Positions 7,539 to 15,440 of a DNA stretch of 19,709 bases are shown here, piece by piece. Origin of the DNA: CAZNDN01 sp964571815. Lineage in GTDB: Bacteria > Fibrobacterota > Chitinivibrionia > Chitinivibrionales > WJKA01. A program made the translations under genes and the position numbers. Location of the stretch: assembly GCA_964571815.1 (NCBI GenBank), contig CAZNDN010000073.1, positions 1 to 19,709 on the forward strand. Direction: 5' to 3'. Numbering within the stretch: the first letter of the stretch is position 1; each line of letters starts with the position of its first letter. Under the pieces are notes generated by a model that saw only the letters and a list, made by a program, of their open reading frames with translations, did not search any database and was not told the origin of the DNA.

Positions 7539-9167
7539 ATGAATCGGACGTCTGCATACGGGTTGTTTCTTGTGCTGCTGACGGCGGGGGGTGTCCGGAG
7601 CGGTATGGCCGCGCATTTCAACTCCGGCGTGTGCATGCCCGCGCTGGAGCGCGACGGCCCGGAGCTGGTGAGTCAGGGGCTGCTGGATTCCACCACGTGG
7701 GAAGCCCTCAGAGGCTTCTATGCCGATCCTCTCGATGTGCCGGGCGGCGAACTGAGGTACCTGTGCGACCTGGTGGGTGAGTGCCTCGATGACCTGCCCA
7801 CGGGCGAGGACGGGCTTGCGGTGTATCAACCGTGGACCGAAGCGCGGATCCGGCGTTTTTTCGAAGACTATCCCCGACTCCGGTGCTATGAACCGCTGCT
7901 GTCGTTTGAGAGCGGAAGAGAAGCGTACCGGGTGCGCACCGGACTGCGGATCTACCGGGGAAACGCGGAGACTCCCCCTTCCCGGACGGCCTCGTTCAAC
8001 GCTTCCGCACGCGGTGTGGTGGATGCTTCCGGAAGAATGACATTCGGTGAGCGCTCGGGACGATGGCAGCGTCGACGGATCCGGGCCGAGAGTGAAACCC
8101 CGGGGAGGCTTACTATCGGGAATTTCAGCCGCAGCCCGGCATCCGGGTTGATTTTCGGCGTGTTCCGGGCCCCGCGCAGGGAAACGGTCGGGCCGCGTGA
8201 GAACTGGCTCTTCGGCGGCATGAACACCTGGAACGGTATTGCATGGGATCGACGATGGAGCGGGGTCAACGCGGGCGCATTCTACCATCACGGTGCTCGT
8301 GAGCATGCCGCGGGTATGGTGACGACCTGCGAGGCGCCGGCATGGGCCGTGGTGCATGCCGGTGTCGCGGGTCTCGCTCCGGTTGGAGGAGGGGAAGGGG
8401 CACTTGACACGGCCCTGTACGCGCATGGCGGGGTAGTGATCCGCGGCGGCGGGTTTCGCGCCCGACTTCACGGGAGCCTCAACGCCGACGACCCCCGGGC
8501 GGTTCCGGCCGCCGCGGCGATTTCCCTGAAGGGAAGTAACCAGTCGATGGATATTTCCGTGGTGCACATGCCCGCGGGGTACCGGGCGCCCCTGAGTGCG
8601 GTGCGTCGCCGCCTGAGAAACGACCTGGGTGTTGACTCGGTGGCGGGGGGCGATGCTGCCGCGATCGACATCGGGGCCCGGCACGAGCCGGCGAACTGGT
8701 TTTCCTGGTTCCCCCGCCTGTCGTACGCAATCGGCGGAGGAGTGAGTTCTCTGAAAGCCGGGTTCGGCGTGGCGGGCCGCGGGTACGCCGACTATCGCGT
8801 TTCGTACCTGTTTCACCCCCGGTCGTCGTTTCGCGACGAGTATCATTCCCTGACCACTCGTTTGAGAATACCCGGCACAACGCCCGTGTACGGATTCTGG
8901 CGAAGCGGGACATATCTGCGACCGGGGGCGTATCGCAGTGTGGGCGCCGATATCGGCTGTGGTTTCTCCCCGGCGCCGGCCGCCGACATGCGCTTGTGGC
9001 TGGAGGGGTTTCACAGTTCGGCCGGTTCGGAAAGGCTCTCCCTGGGCTTGGAGCAGAGCCTGCGACTCTTTGAGAAGACCAATGCGGGGGTGGAAGTGTG
9101 GATACCCCTGGTTGAGATGTCGGACGAGGGGGTGGCGTGTGCGATGCATGCCGATTTTTATCTGTAG
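7539..9167 (+). CDS. Exported beta-barrel-like protein with helix-hairpin-helix-like N-terminal segment
   Basis: The 542 residues start with a clear signal peptide (MNRTSAYGLFLVLLTAGGV..., cleavage about 23-25). Residues about 45-125 (ALRGFYADPLDVPGG... through RRFFEDYPRLRCYEPLLSFE) resemble the degenerate ComEA-type helix-hairpin-helix region that precedes the barrel in large Bacteroidota proteins of unknown role. From about 130 onward the sequence is strand-like and Gly/aromatic-rich, for example LTIGNFSRSPASGLIFGVF, which mirrors the 'GdY..GqGL' segment of those proteins. Barrel-like alternation continues to the C-terminal ...MHADFYL. This family assignment rests on pattern only. It overlaps the next gene by 29 bp, so the two are co-translated, and it diverges from the patatin-barrel gene. 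A function tied to DNA is possible but unproven. Confidence 0.72.
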   Translation: MNRTSAYGLFLVLLTAGGVRSGMAAHFNSGVCMPALERDGPELVSQGLLDSTTWEALRGFYADPLDVPGGELRYLCDLVGECLDDLPTGEDGLAVYQPWTEARIRRFFEDYPRLRCYEPLLSFESGREAYRVRTGLRIYRGNAETPPSRTASFNASARGVVDASGRMTFGERSGRWQRRRIRAESETPGRLTIGNFSRSPASGLIFGVFRAPRRETVGPRENWLFGGMNTWNGIAWDRRWSGVNAGAFYHHGAREHAAGMVTTCEAPAWAVVHAGVAGLAPVGGGEGALDTALYAHGGVVIRGGGFRARLHGSLNADDPRAVPAAAAISLKGSNQSMDISVVHMPAGYRAPLSAVRRRLRNDLGVDSVAGGDAAAIDIGARHEPANWFSWFPRLSYAIGGGVSSLKAGFGVAGRGYADYRVSYLFHPRSSFRDEYHSLTTRLRIPGTTPVYGFWRSGTYLRPGAYRSVGADIGCGFSPAPAADMRLWLEGFHSSAGSERLSLGLEQSLRLFEKTNAGVEVWIPLVEMSDEGVACAMHADFYL

Positions 9168-9999
9168 TGCGGCCGTTGCGGTCCTGACCGTTTCGTGCGG
9201 GGTGTCCGACAGCGATTCGGCGCCGGAGACGTTCACGTTTGCGGTGCTGGACGTGGGGCAGGGGCTTGCGCAACTGGGGTGTCTGCGGGGGCGCGCGGTT
9301 GCCTGGGACATGGGGCCTCCCGACGGCTACGAGGGGTGGCGCGAGGGGTACGAGGAACTCGGCAGGCCGCGTCTGGAGGCGGTGGTCGTCTCGCACAGCG
9401 ATCTGGATCACCGCGGTGGAATGAGTCGGCTCGGAGGAGGGGTTGATTTCAGCGGCCTGATTGTCACGTCGCCGCACGAAGACACGACACTGATTCGGAG
9501 CAGGAGCGGGGCCTGGAGCAACAAGGTGCGATTTCGCTGCGTGGCGCGGGGCGATACGCTGGGAATGCTGCCGAGCGTGCACGTGGAGTGCATCTGGCCG
9601 CCGGCGGAGATTGATGAAAAGGTGCCGTTGAATGAGAGCGGGCCGAAAAACGCGTACAGCCTTTGTTTTCGAATCGCGTACGATCGCACGACCGTGCTGA
9701 TCACGTCCGATATCGATACCACGGCGTGCCGGGCACTGTCGCTGAGCCGGAACTATGAACTTCAGGCGGACATATTTGTTGTGCCCCACCACGGAAGCAG
9801 GGGATCGGTCGACCCGGTCTTTTTCGGCTACGTGGCTCCCCTGCTGGCGATCGTATCGTGCGGTCAGCCGCCCAACCGATACGGCCACCCTTCCGACGAG
9901 GTCCTGGATCTGCTTTTCGAGATGGGAGCCCGGGTTGTCGGGACGTACGACCGGGGCCATGTCGTTCGTACCAGCAACGGTGAGTACTGGCAGCGCTGA
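9139..9999 (+). CDS. Exported metallo-beta-lactamase-fold protein, ComEC C-terminal-domain-like
   Basis: Stand-alone version (286 residues) of the MBL domain found at the C-terminus of the DNA-uptake channel ComEC. Motifs: FAVLDVGQGLAQLG (34-47), metal-binding SHSDLDHRGG (His86, Asp88, Asp90, His91), LITSDID (187-193, where ComEC usually has TGD), VPHHGS (215-220) and NRYGHPS (246-252). The N-terminus MRCMPIFICSAAVAVLTVSCG is a signal peptide, possibly of a lipoprotein with Cys20, although Thr-Val-Ser is an imperfect lipobox. The GTG at 9139 is preferred because GAGGGGG lies about eight bases upstream; the ATG at 9148 is an alternative. There are no ComEC membrane segments. The family includes phosphodiesterases and nucleases, so extracellular nucleic-acid or phosphodiester hydrolysis is the best guess. 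Confidence 0.88.
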   Translation: MRCMPIFICSAAVAVLTVSCGVSDSDSAPETFTFAVLDVGQGLAQLGCLRGRAVAWDMGPPDGYEGWREGYEELGRPRLEAVVVSHSDLDHRGGMSRLGGGVDFSGLIVTSPHEDTTLIRSRSGAWSNKVRFRCVARGDTLGMLPSVHVECIWPPAEIDEKVPLNESGPKNAYSLCFRIAYDRTTVLITSDIDTTACRALSLSRNYELQADIFVVPHHGSRGSVDPVFFGYVAPLLAIVSCGQPPNRYGHPSDEVLDLLFEMGARVVGTYDRGHVVRTSNGEYWQR

Positions 10000-10031
10000 G
10001 GCCGGGACTCGGCAGAGCGATACTCACAGTT

Positions 10032-10064
10032 TTGTTGTGCTGGTCATTTTTGTATTTTGATAGT
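10032..10064 (+). promoter_or_regulatory. Possible promoter upstream of the secreted esterase gene
   Basis: An AT-rich island in the 171-bp gap after the MBL gene contains TTGTGC (10035-10040) and, 18 bp later, GATAGT (10059-10064), a weak match to sigma-70 elements. It is the only patch of this character in the gap. Promoter consensus in this organism is unknown, so this is a weak call. Confidence 0.25.
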
Positions 10065-10170
10065 GTGCCTCGGCAAACCGCTTGTTGCCGGCCGATGCCG
10101 GTATGGGGGACTGTGGGGGCGGTGCCGACGGGGCATTCTCGGGGGGACGCAACAGGAAGGAGGCGTGCCT

Positions 10171-12420
10171 TTGCGGGGTGTCGACGGAAGAGGGGATTCC
10201 GTGCTACCGCGTGTCTTTCGCGTCATTCATGGAACGTTCTTTTCAGGAGCATTCACGGCGGCGGTGGTTATGGGGGGAGCGATGAGTCCGGGATTCGGTG
10301 AGTACGTGAAGCGAACGCACTCCTCGGGCCCCGCAACGCTTCCGTACCAGCTTTTCATTCCGGAAGGCTATGACGGAAGCCGGGAGTACGGGGTCGTGCT
10401 GGTGCTTCACGGGGCCGGGGAGCGGGGCACCAACAACACGCAACAATTGGACAACTCGGCAACCGCGTGGTGCGAAGACGTACAAAAGGAGTATCCGACT
10501 TTTGTCGTCTTCCCGCAATGCGCTTCGGGGACTCAGTGGGTCGACGTTCCCTGGGGCTCGGGACTATACGATGCCGACACCGTGTCGATCAGCGCGCAAC
10601 TGGCTTCGGCCCTCGACCTTCTCGACGCGGTGATCGACGAATTTTCTATTGATCGCAACCGCCAATATATCACCGGTCTTTCCATGGGCGGATTCGGGGT
10701 GTGGGATGCGCTCGTGCGGTATCCCGACCGTTTTGCCGCCGCCATGCCCGTATGCGGCGGGACCGATCCTTCGAAGGCGGAAGTGATAGCGGATATCCCG
10801 ATATGGACCTTCCACGGCGCGCGTGACGGGGCCATTGATCCGCGGGGTACGCGGCGTATGATCGAGGCTGTTGAGGCCACGGCGGTCGATGTGCTCCGCA
10901 CGGAATGTCCCGGGGGAGACTGCGCGGCATCGCCGTCGGGCGAGCAGCTCCGGGAGCGCGCGGCCGGCTACCACGTGATCTATACCGAGTATCCGTTCGC
11001 GGGCCACAATGTCTGGGACCAGGCCTACGGCACCACTGAGGCGCTCGGGTGGGTGCTGTCGAAGATCAGGCCGAACGACAATACCCCTCCGAGCCCTCCG
11101 GCCGGTGTCGCTGCCGCGCCGCTTTCGGATCGCTCCGTGCGGTTGTCGTGGGATGCGGCCGCGGATGCCGAGTCCGGCGTCCGTCACTACAACGTCTACC
11201 GAAACGGCGAGTTCCTCGCTCGAAGCAGCGGTCGGGAGTTTGTGGACGACGGGCTTGATGAGCAGAAAAACTACGCGTATACGGTCTCGGCGGTGAACTG
11301 GGTGAGGCTGGAGGGCCCACGCAGCGAGCCTGCATCGGCAACCACCGAACCGGATCTGGCTCCTCCGGTCGTCCGGAGGGTGTTCGCGGCATCCACGACT
11401 GAAGTACGCGTCGTTTTCGACGAGTGTATTCGGACCGAGGATGCCGGGAATGCATCGCTGTTCGAGGTTGACGGGCGTGCGGCGGAATCGGTGACGCAGG
11501 TCAAGCCGCACGCGGTTGCGGTGCGGGTTGCGCCTATGGAGCCGGGCAGGGAATACACGCTGACCGTCTCGGGTGTTCGCGATTGCTCCGCGCAGGCCAA
11601 TACGGTGGAGCCGCTCTCGCGGGTTTTCGTCTGCGTGGTCTCCGAACCTGTCGATACCCGAAATATCGCGACAATGCTGGTACTGACCCGAAATGACTCG
11701 TACCGTCTGGCGGTGGACCCGATGGTTGTCGACGCGCGAGGTATGCTGGAGGCCGCGCCGTATGAGGGCGGTGCCCAGGTGCTCGGCAACGAGCAGTACC
11801 TCTGGAAAACCATGCATGCCGAGGGCGGCCAATGGTTTCGGGAGGGGGAATCCTTCTATGCCTGCGGAAGTTTCTCGCTGCTGGCGGCCGAGAGCTGCCG
11901 GGTGAGCATGCACGTTCGTCACGACGACGATCTCGGGGTGTGGCGCAACGGAGAGAGTATTATCGCCGAGGAGGGCTGGGACGGGGGGCGTGAACGCCGG
12001 TTTGAGGTCGACCTTTCGGCGGGGATCAACCGGTTTCTGATACGCCTAATGCAGAAGGGGGGAGGAAGCATCTTCTCCTGCAGGTTCAGCGATACAAACG
12101 GAGAGGCTCATCCCATGGTCGGACTGGTTGTGCCGGGGAATGAGGCTGCCGCGGTATCGCCACGGATCTCGGGTGTGGCGGAAACGCCGTTTCCCGGGGT
12201 TCGCGGGGGGCACGGGCGCGCTCTCACGGTTGTTCTGCGACCGGGCGTTCCCGCGGGGCGCGCGAGCCTGCACGACTGCCTGGGAAGAATGCTGCGGGAG
12301 AGCCGACACTCAGGTGTGCAAGCAACACTCAGTGTGAGTGATCGGTCCTGTGGAACGGCCGTTCTGAGAGTGGGGGAGAGGGGGCGGTTCGGGTGCGAAC
12401 GGGTAATTATTCTGCGGTAA
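10171..12420 (+). CDS. Secreted multidomain alpha/beta-hydrolase (esterase/peptidase type) with C-terminal sorting-like domain
   Basis: Numbering from the TTG at 10171 (749 residues): signal peptide to about residue 40 (FFSGAFTAAVVMGGAMS core). The alpha/beta-hydrolase domain, about 45-300, has VLHGAGERG (78-86), nucleophile elbow GLSMGG (Ser171), HGARDG (Asp219) and AGHNVW (His279), giving a complete triad. It resembles the PHB-depolymerase/predicted-peptidase group (COG4099-like); the natural substrate is unknown. Then come FN3 (about 305-395), an SbsA-type Ig-like domain (about 396-490), a PA14-like beta-sandwich (about 500-640, with HVRHDDDLGVWRNGES) and a terminal segment (GRASLHDCLGRML ... 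GTAVLRVGERGRFGCERVII) resembling type IX sorting domains. TTG is favoured by AAGGAGG seven bases upstream. The GTG at 10201, with AGAGGGG upstream, gives a shorter and more typical signal peptide. Confidence 0.88.
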   Translation: MRGVDGRGDSVLPRVFRVIHGTFFSGAFTAAVVMGGAMSPGFGEYVKRTHSSGPATLPYQLFIPEGYDGSREYGVVLVLHGAGERGTNNTQQLDNSATAWCEDVQKEYPTFVVFPQCASGTQWVDVPWGSGLYDADTVSISAQLASALDLLDAVIDEFSIDRNRQYITGLSMGGFGVWDALVRYPDRFAAAMPVCGGTDPSKAEVIADIPIWTFHGARDGAIDPRGTRRMIEAVEATAVDVLRTECPGGDCAASPSGEQLRERAAGYHVIYTEYPFAGHNVWDQAYGTTEALGWVLSKIRPNDNTPPSPPAGVAAAPLSDRSVRLSWDAAADAESGVRHYNVYRNGEFLARSSGREFVDDGLDEQKNYAYTVSAVNWVRLEGPRSEPASATTEPDLAPPVVRRVFAASTTEVRVVFDECIRTEDAGNASLFEVDGRAAESVTQVKPHAVAVRVAPMEPGREYTLTVSGVRDCSAQANTVEPLSRVFVCVVSEPVDTRNIATMLVLTRNDSYRLAVDPMVVDARGMLEAAPYEGGAQVLGNEQYLWKTMHAEGGQWFREGESFYACGSFSLLAAESCRVSMHVRHDDDLGVWRNGESIIAEEGWDGGRERRFEVDLSAGINRFLIRLMQKGGGSIFSCRFSDTNGEAHPMVGLVVPGNEAAAVSPRISGVAETPFPGVRGGHGRALTVVLRPGVPAGRASLHDCLGRMLRESRHSGVQATLSVSDRSCGTAVLRVGERGRFGCERVIILR

Positions 12421-12484
12421 GTACGGCAGGTATCGCCACCTTCGAAAAGGAAGCGATACCGAGTGCGGTCCCTCTTGTTCGACA

Positions 12485-12511
12485 GTGAAAAGGCCGCTTC
12501 GGCCTTTTCAC
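12485..12511. terminator. Bidirectional intrinsic terminator between convergent genes
   Basis: A perfect 12-bp inverted repeat, GTGAAAAGGCCG / CGGCCTTTTCAC, around the loop CTT. Because the arms carry AAAA on one side and TTTT on the other, each strand has a GC-rich hairpin followed by a short U-tract. It lies 64 bp after the esterase stop codon and faces the minus-strand lipoprotein gene coming the other way, so it can end both transcripts. Confidence 0.8.
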
Positions 12512-12543
12512 GAAAAGCCCCGGCAAGGGAAGGGGAGAGCGGA

Positions 12544-12643
12544 NNNNNNNNNNNNNNNNNNNNNNNNNNNNNNNNNNNNNNNNNNNNNNNNNNNNNNNNN
12601 NNNNNNNNNNNNNNNNNNNNNNNNNNNNNNNNNNNNNNNNNNN
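12544..12643. other. Scaffold gap of 100 N inside or after a lipoprotein gene
   Basis: Exactly 100 N. The minus-strand lipoprotein gene enters the gap from the right, and no continuation can be assigned on the left. In one left-side frame a stop occurs within 12 codons (at 12508), close to the terminator; the other two frames read through it. The real distance and the gene's end are unknown. Confidence 0.9.
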
Positions 12644-12782
12644 CGGTCGGGGAGGTAATCATCAAGGAATCGCAGGACGCCGGCGGCTCAGGCCCGTTTC
12701 CGTTGTCGTCACACGATGATGCGTTCAACAGCAGACCGAAACCGACTGCCAGAGCGAGTACTATCTTGTTCAGATGCTTCAC
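12644..12782 (-). CDS. Lipoprotein, N-terminal fragment (3' end lost in gap)
   Basis: Only the first 46 residues are readable. MKHLNKIVLALAVGFGLLL then NASSC gives a basic n-region, a hydrophobic core and an acceptable lipobox with Cys24. It continues with the acidic, Pro/Asn/Gly-rich DDNGNGPEPPASCDSL linker typical of outer-membrane lipoproteins, and then MITSPT enters the gap. The start is GTG at 12782, with AAGGAG eight bases upstream. It follows the barrel gene by 25 bp on the same strand and is probably in the same operon. The mature domain is unseen, so no function is offered. Confidence 0.75.
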
Positions 12783-12807
12783 GATTCAGGCTCCTTCCGG
12801 TGTGTGT

Positions 12808-13998
12808 TCAGTACACGAGCGCGGCTTTGAACCCGGCGCCGATTGTCCATTGCTGCATGAAATCGTTCCAGTCGGGACCGTTCCATGTGCCCGATGTGTC
12901 TGCTTTGTCATGAAGGGGCAGGGAAACGGCAAAGAAGAGAGGGAACTTGTCGCGCGATGCTTCCAGACCATAGTTGAGACTCGATGACCACGCCTGGTGG
13001 TCGGGGTCCGGGCGGGGATTGTACTGTGCGGTCCGGCCCGCGAACTGCTCCTGGTGAACCCAGGCAACGCCGAAGGGTGCGCTGAAGGTCACTCCCCACG
13101 AATGCACGAACCCTTCCATACCCCGGTACGCATAGTATGCCGAAAGGGCAAGGCTTCTGGGCGAGAAGCCTCCCAGGTCGTTTTCGCCGTAGGGCTTGAA
13201 CCGGTAGAAGAAACGCTTGCTGTCGGTGCTGTCCTTGTAGGCGTCGAAGTACTCGTCGAGGAACCGGTTCTCGCCTGAAAACGGCTTCATGTTGAACGGG
13301 TGAGAATAGGTAACGTCATAGAGCATCATGCCGTCTTCGAGATCTTTGGTATACCCCAGGGTCACGCTTGCATTGTACACCCCGCCGCCTTTTTGGAGAC
13401 TGACCGGCAGAAATTCCTGTTTGGCGTCCGAGCCGCGCTTGATATCGTACTGCCCGGTGGGAAAGGTCAGAGAGCCGCTGAGGTTGAACTGCCCGTGCAT
13501 ACCCATGCTCATGTTCCCGTCGAGCACCAGGTCTCCCGTCCCACCGGTGATAAAGTTCTTCGGCTCGAACAACGTGGTCGGCTGCGCCTCGCCGGTTTTC
13601 GAATTCAGCGGCAAGGTCAGGCCTATCTCGCTGGTGCCCAGTGTGGGTTTCACACTCAATCGCGGCCTGAGCGTGTACTCATAGAAATTCTGGCCCCACG
13701 TCTTGGAGTAAATGATCTCCGTGGTTACCAGCCCTCCCGTAACGCCCTTGCCGATCCACTTGATGTTGCCTCCTCCGCCTCCCGAGCCCCCGGCACCGCA
13801 GCCGCCGACACACCGCCACGGGCAGACCGCCGGCGTTTGAATTCCCGGCAGGGTTTCGGCCGGCCGGAACCCCGGGCGGCTCGACGTTCCATAATAGACG
13901 CCCGCAAGGACCGTCAGTCCGCCGATGAGCGTGAGCGCAAGGGAGAACCGAGGATGAACTCGATCGCGTGAGGATGTTTTGCCTGGTGTTCTGCTCAT
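12808..13998 (-). CDS. Outer-membrane beta-barrel-like protein with Cys/Gly-rich N-terminal segment
   Basis: I do not recognise a named orthologue. The 396 residues begin with a basic n-region (MSRTPGKTSSRDRVHPR) and a hydrophobic helix at about 18-36, acting as a signal peptide or anchor. Next is a compact motif, CPWRCVGGCGAGGSGGGGG (Cys59, Cys63, Cys67, then poly-Gly). From about 85 to 396 alternating strands follow, including TGGTGDLVLDGNMSMGMHGQ and LSGSLTFPTGQYD, which resemble the transporter/MetA-pathway (Phenol_MetA_deg-like) barrel proteins. The C-terminus, FKAALVY, ends in an aromatic residue, as expected for a barrel. The ATG at 13998 has GGTGGAG about seven bases upstream. It is flanked by two lipoprotein genes on the same strand, suggesting an envelope complex. 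The function is unknown. Confidence 0.75.
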   Translation of the reverse strand: MSRTPGKTSSRDRVHPRFSLALTLIGGLTVLAGVYYGTSSRPGFRPAETLPGIQTPAVCPWRCVGGCGAGGSGGGGGNIKWIGKGVTGGLVTTEIIYSKTWGQNFYEYTLRPRLSVKPTLGTSEIGLTLPLNSKTGEAQPTTLFEPKNFITGGTGDLVLDGNMSMGMHGQFNLSGSLTFPTGQYDIKRGSDAKQEFLPVSLQKGGGVYNASVTLGYTKDLEDGMMLYDVTYSHPFNMKPFSGENRFLDEYFDAYKDSTDSKRFFYRFKPYGENDLGGFSPRSLALSAYYAYRGMEGFVHSWGVTFSAPFGVAWVHQEQFAGRTAQYNPRPDPDHQAWSSSLNYGLEASRDKFPLFFAVSLPLHDKADTSGTWNGPDWNDFMQQWTIGAGFKAALVY

Positions 13999-14036
13999 TT
14001 CTACTCCACCTGATTATGTCGCTGTAATGACTGGTT

Positions 14037-14790
14037 TCAGAACCTGTAGATATACCCATACTGGTATCCGGTGCCCAGATACCGTCCCGAGGGAGAGAGG
14101 CCTCCCCGGAAGGGGAGATTCAGAAGCACGGCCGGATCGCTCGTGAAATTCAGGACCGCCGGAAGCTGCTCGTCTACCGAAGCAAGGTTCACCCGAAGGG
14201 CATAGGTCTTGCCGACGTCGGCTGAAGCGATATCGTCGATCTCTTCGAACACGTCACNNNNNNNNNNNNNNNNNNNNNNNNNNNNNNNNNNNNNNNNNNN
14301 NNNNNNNNNNNNNNNNNNNNNNNNNNNNNNNNNNNNNNNNNNNNNNNNNNNNNNNNNCCTCACCCAGGAACGCGATGAAATCCGGATGTGTCGACCATTC
14401 CGGGTCCTGCATTTCGGTCCCGGCTATGAAATCCGGCGTCAGCATGTACCATGTCAGGGTATTGGAGGAGTCGGTAACGCACAGCCGGTCGTGAGGAGCA
14501 ACGCCGCTTGTCGGGAAGGACGCTTGAGCCCACGCAGGTACGTTGAGGTTGATCGTCCCGAGATTGAGCCACAGCAAATGACCGGGGAAGTGCTGGTCAT
14601 TCCGGGAAATGGAAGGATTGCAGATCTGCTGACTGATATTGATCGGGAACAGGTTCCTGCCCTGGTCCTCAGCCTGCTCGATGCCGGGCTGAAGCTGCGG
14701 CGCCGGCTGATAGGACAAGTCGCAACCGCTGTTGATAACTGCCAGACACAACGCTGAAAGGAAACTGAAAATAGTCAAAACGTGACGCAT
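14037..14790 (-). CDS. Lipoprotein interrupted by a scaffold gap
   Basis: The 5' part (14790-14358) encodes 144 residues: signal peptide MRHVLTIFSFLSALCLAVI, lipobox NSGC (Cys23), then a hydrophilic domain with TWYMLTPDF and THPDFIAFLGE. The 3' part (14257-14037) encodes about 73 residues, DVFEEIDDIASADVGKTYAL through GRYLGTGYQYGYIYRF and a stop. The two parts are in different frames across 100 N, but the gap length is arbitrary, so I join them as one gene. Two separate genes cannot be excluded. The ATG at 14790 has GAGGG about five bases upstream. The product should be an outer-membrane-anchored lipoprotein encoded first in an operon with the Cys/Gly-rich barrel protein. No domain family is recognised. 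Confidence 0.7.
14258..14357. other. Scaffold gap of 100 N inside a lipoprotein gene
   Basis: Exactly 100 N. Coding sequence on the minus strand approaches it from both sides in different frames, which fits a gap whose true length is not 100. Confidence 0.9.
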
Positions 14791-15440
14791 TGGACCCTCA
14801 CTTCGAAATGATTTGGTACACCGAACTCCGTTGCACTCAGCGCATTTTTAACGCGTAAACGAACGATCCCGCCACTCGTGCGCGATCCGGGGAATCAACA
14901 CCTCTCGCGTATCGGATCGAGCCGAAAACATCGCACGCTCAGAGAAACACATTCGTCTTGGTGCCTGCCGAGATACACCGACACAGTTCGGCAGCGGAAG
15001 GACTACACTGGGTGCCGCTGAGCACATTTTCCTCGCCACCGGCTCACCTCGAAAATACAATTGATACAGTGGCTTGCATTTTCGATACGGAAAAACCGGC
15101 GATAATCCTCTTCAGGATATAGTATACATTCCGCCAATAAGTTTCACCAAACGGGGAAGCTCCGCCACACGAAGTCGTGGCGTGTTCGTGCGGCCCTTTG
15201 CGGGTTGTGTATGCCGGCCCGGTTTCCCGGTGCGACGGGAGGTCGGAGGCGGATAGCACCTCGCTCGGGCGTGGATCAGCGCGTCCGGCAGCCATAGAGT
15301 GTCGGCCGGACAGTTGCTCAGAGATCGTGTCGCGGTTGTGGATCACCGGCATTCACCATGTATTTTCTCCAGTCCCCTGCAGCCCGCGGTGTCATGTTCC
15401 GGCGGCGATGCAACCAAACGAGTGAAAGGATTTCCACGCA
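14791..15440. other. 650-bp intergenic region between divergent operons
   Basis: I see no convincing gene; the short open frames here lack ribosome-binding sites and family character. It should hold promoters for both the minus-strand lipoprotein operon and the plus-strand GH94/GH3 pair. The most AT-rich part is about 15050-15160, with candidate -10 words GATAAT (15101-15106), TATAGT (15118-15123) and TATACA (15123-15128), but no well-spaced -35. A small inverted repeat ATCCT-CTTC-AGGAT (15105-15118) overlaps these and could be an operator. No tRNA or named riboswitch is recognised. The remaining length leaves room for a long 5' leader or a small RNA ahead of GH94. Confidence 0.5.

Noticed and set aside
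7446..9311. Minus-strand open frame of 621 codons opposite the barrel/MBL genes
   Set aside because: It is antisense to two genes with signal peptides and recognisable motifs. Its translation is Arg/Pro/His-rich with no family character, as expected for a shadow frame in GC-rich DNA.
8479..9960. Minus-strand open frame of 493 codons
   Set aside because: Antisense to the MBL gene with its conserved metal motifs; low-complexity Arg/Pro composition indicates a shadow.
12644..12653. CGGTCGGGGA beside the second gap as a fourth hairpin repeat copy
   Set aside because: Only ten bases match, the second arm is absent, and the sequence reads in frame as the lipoprotein coding region.
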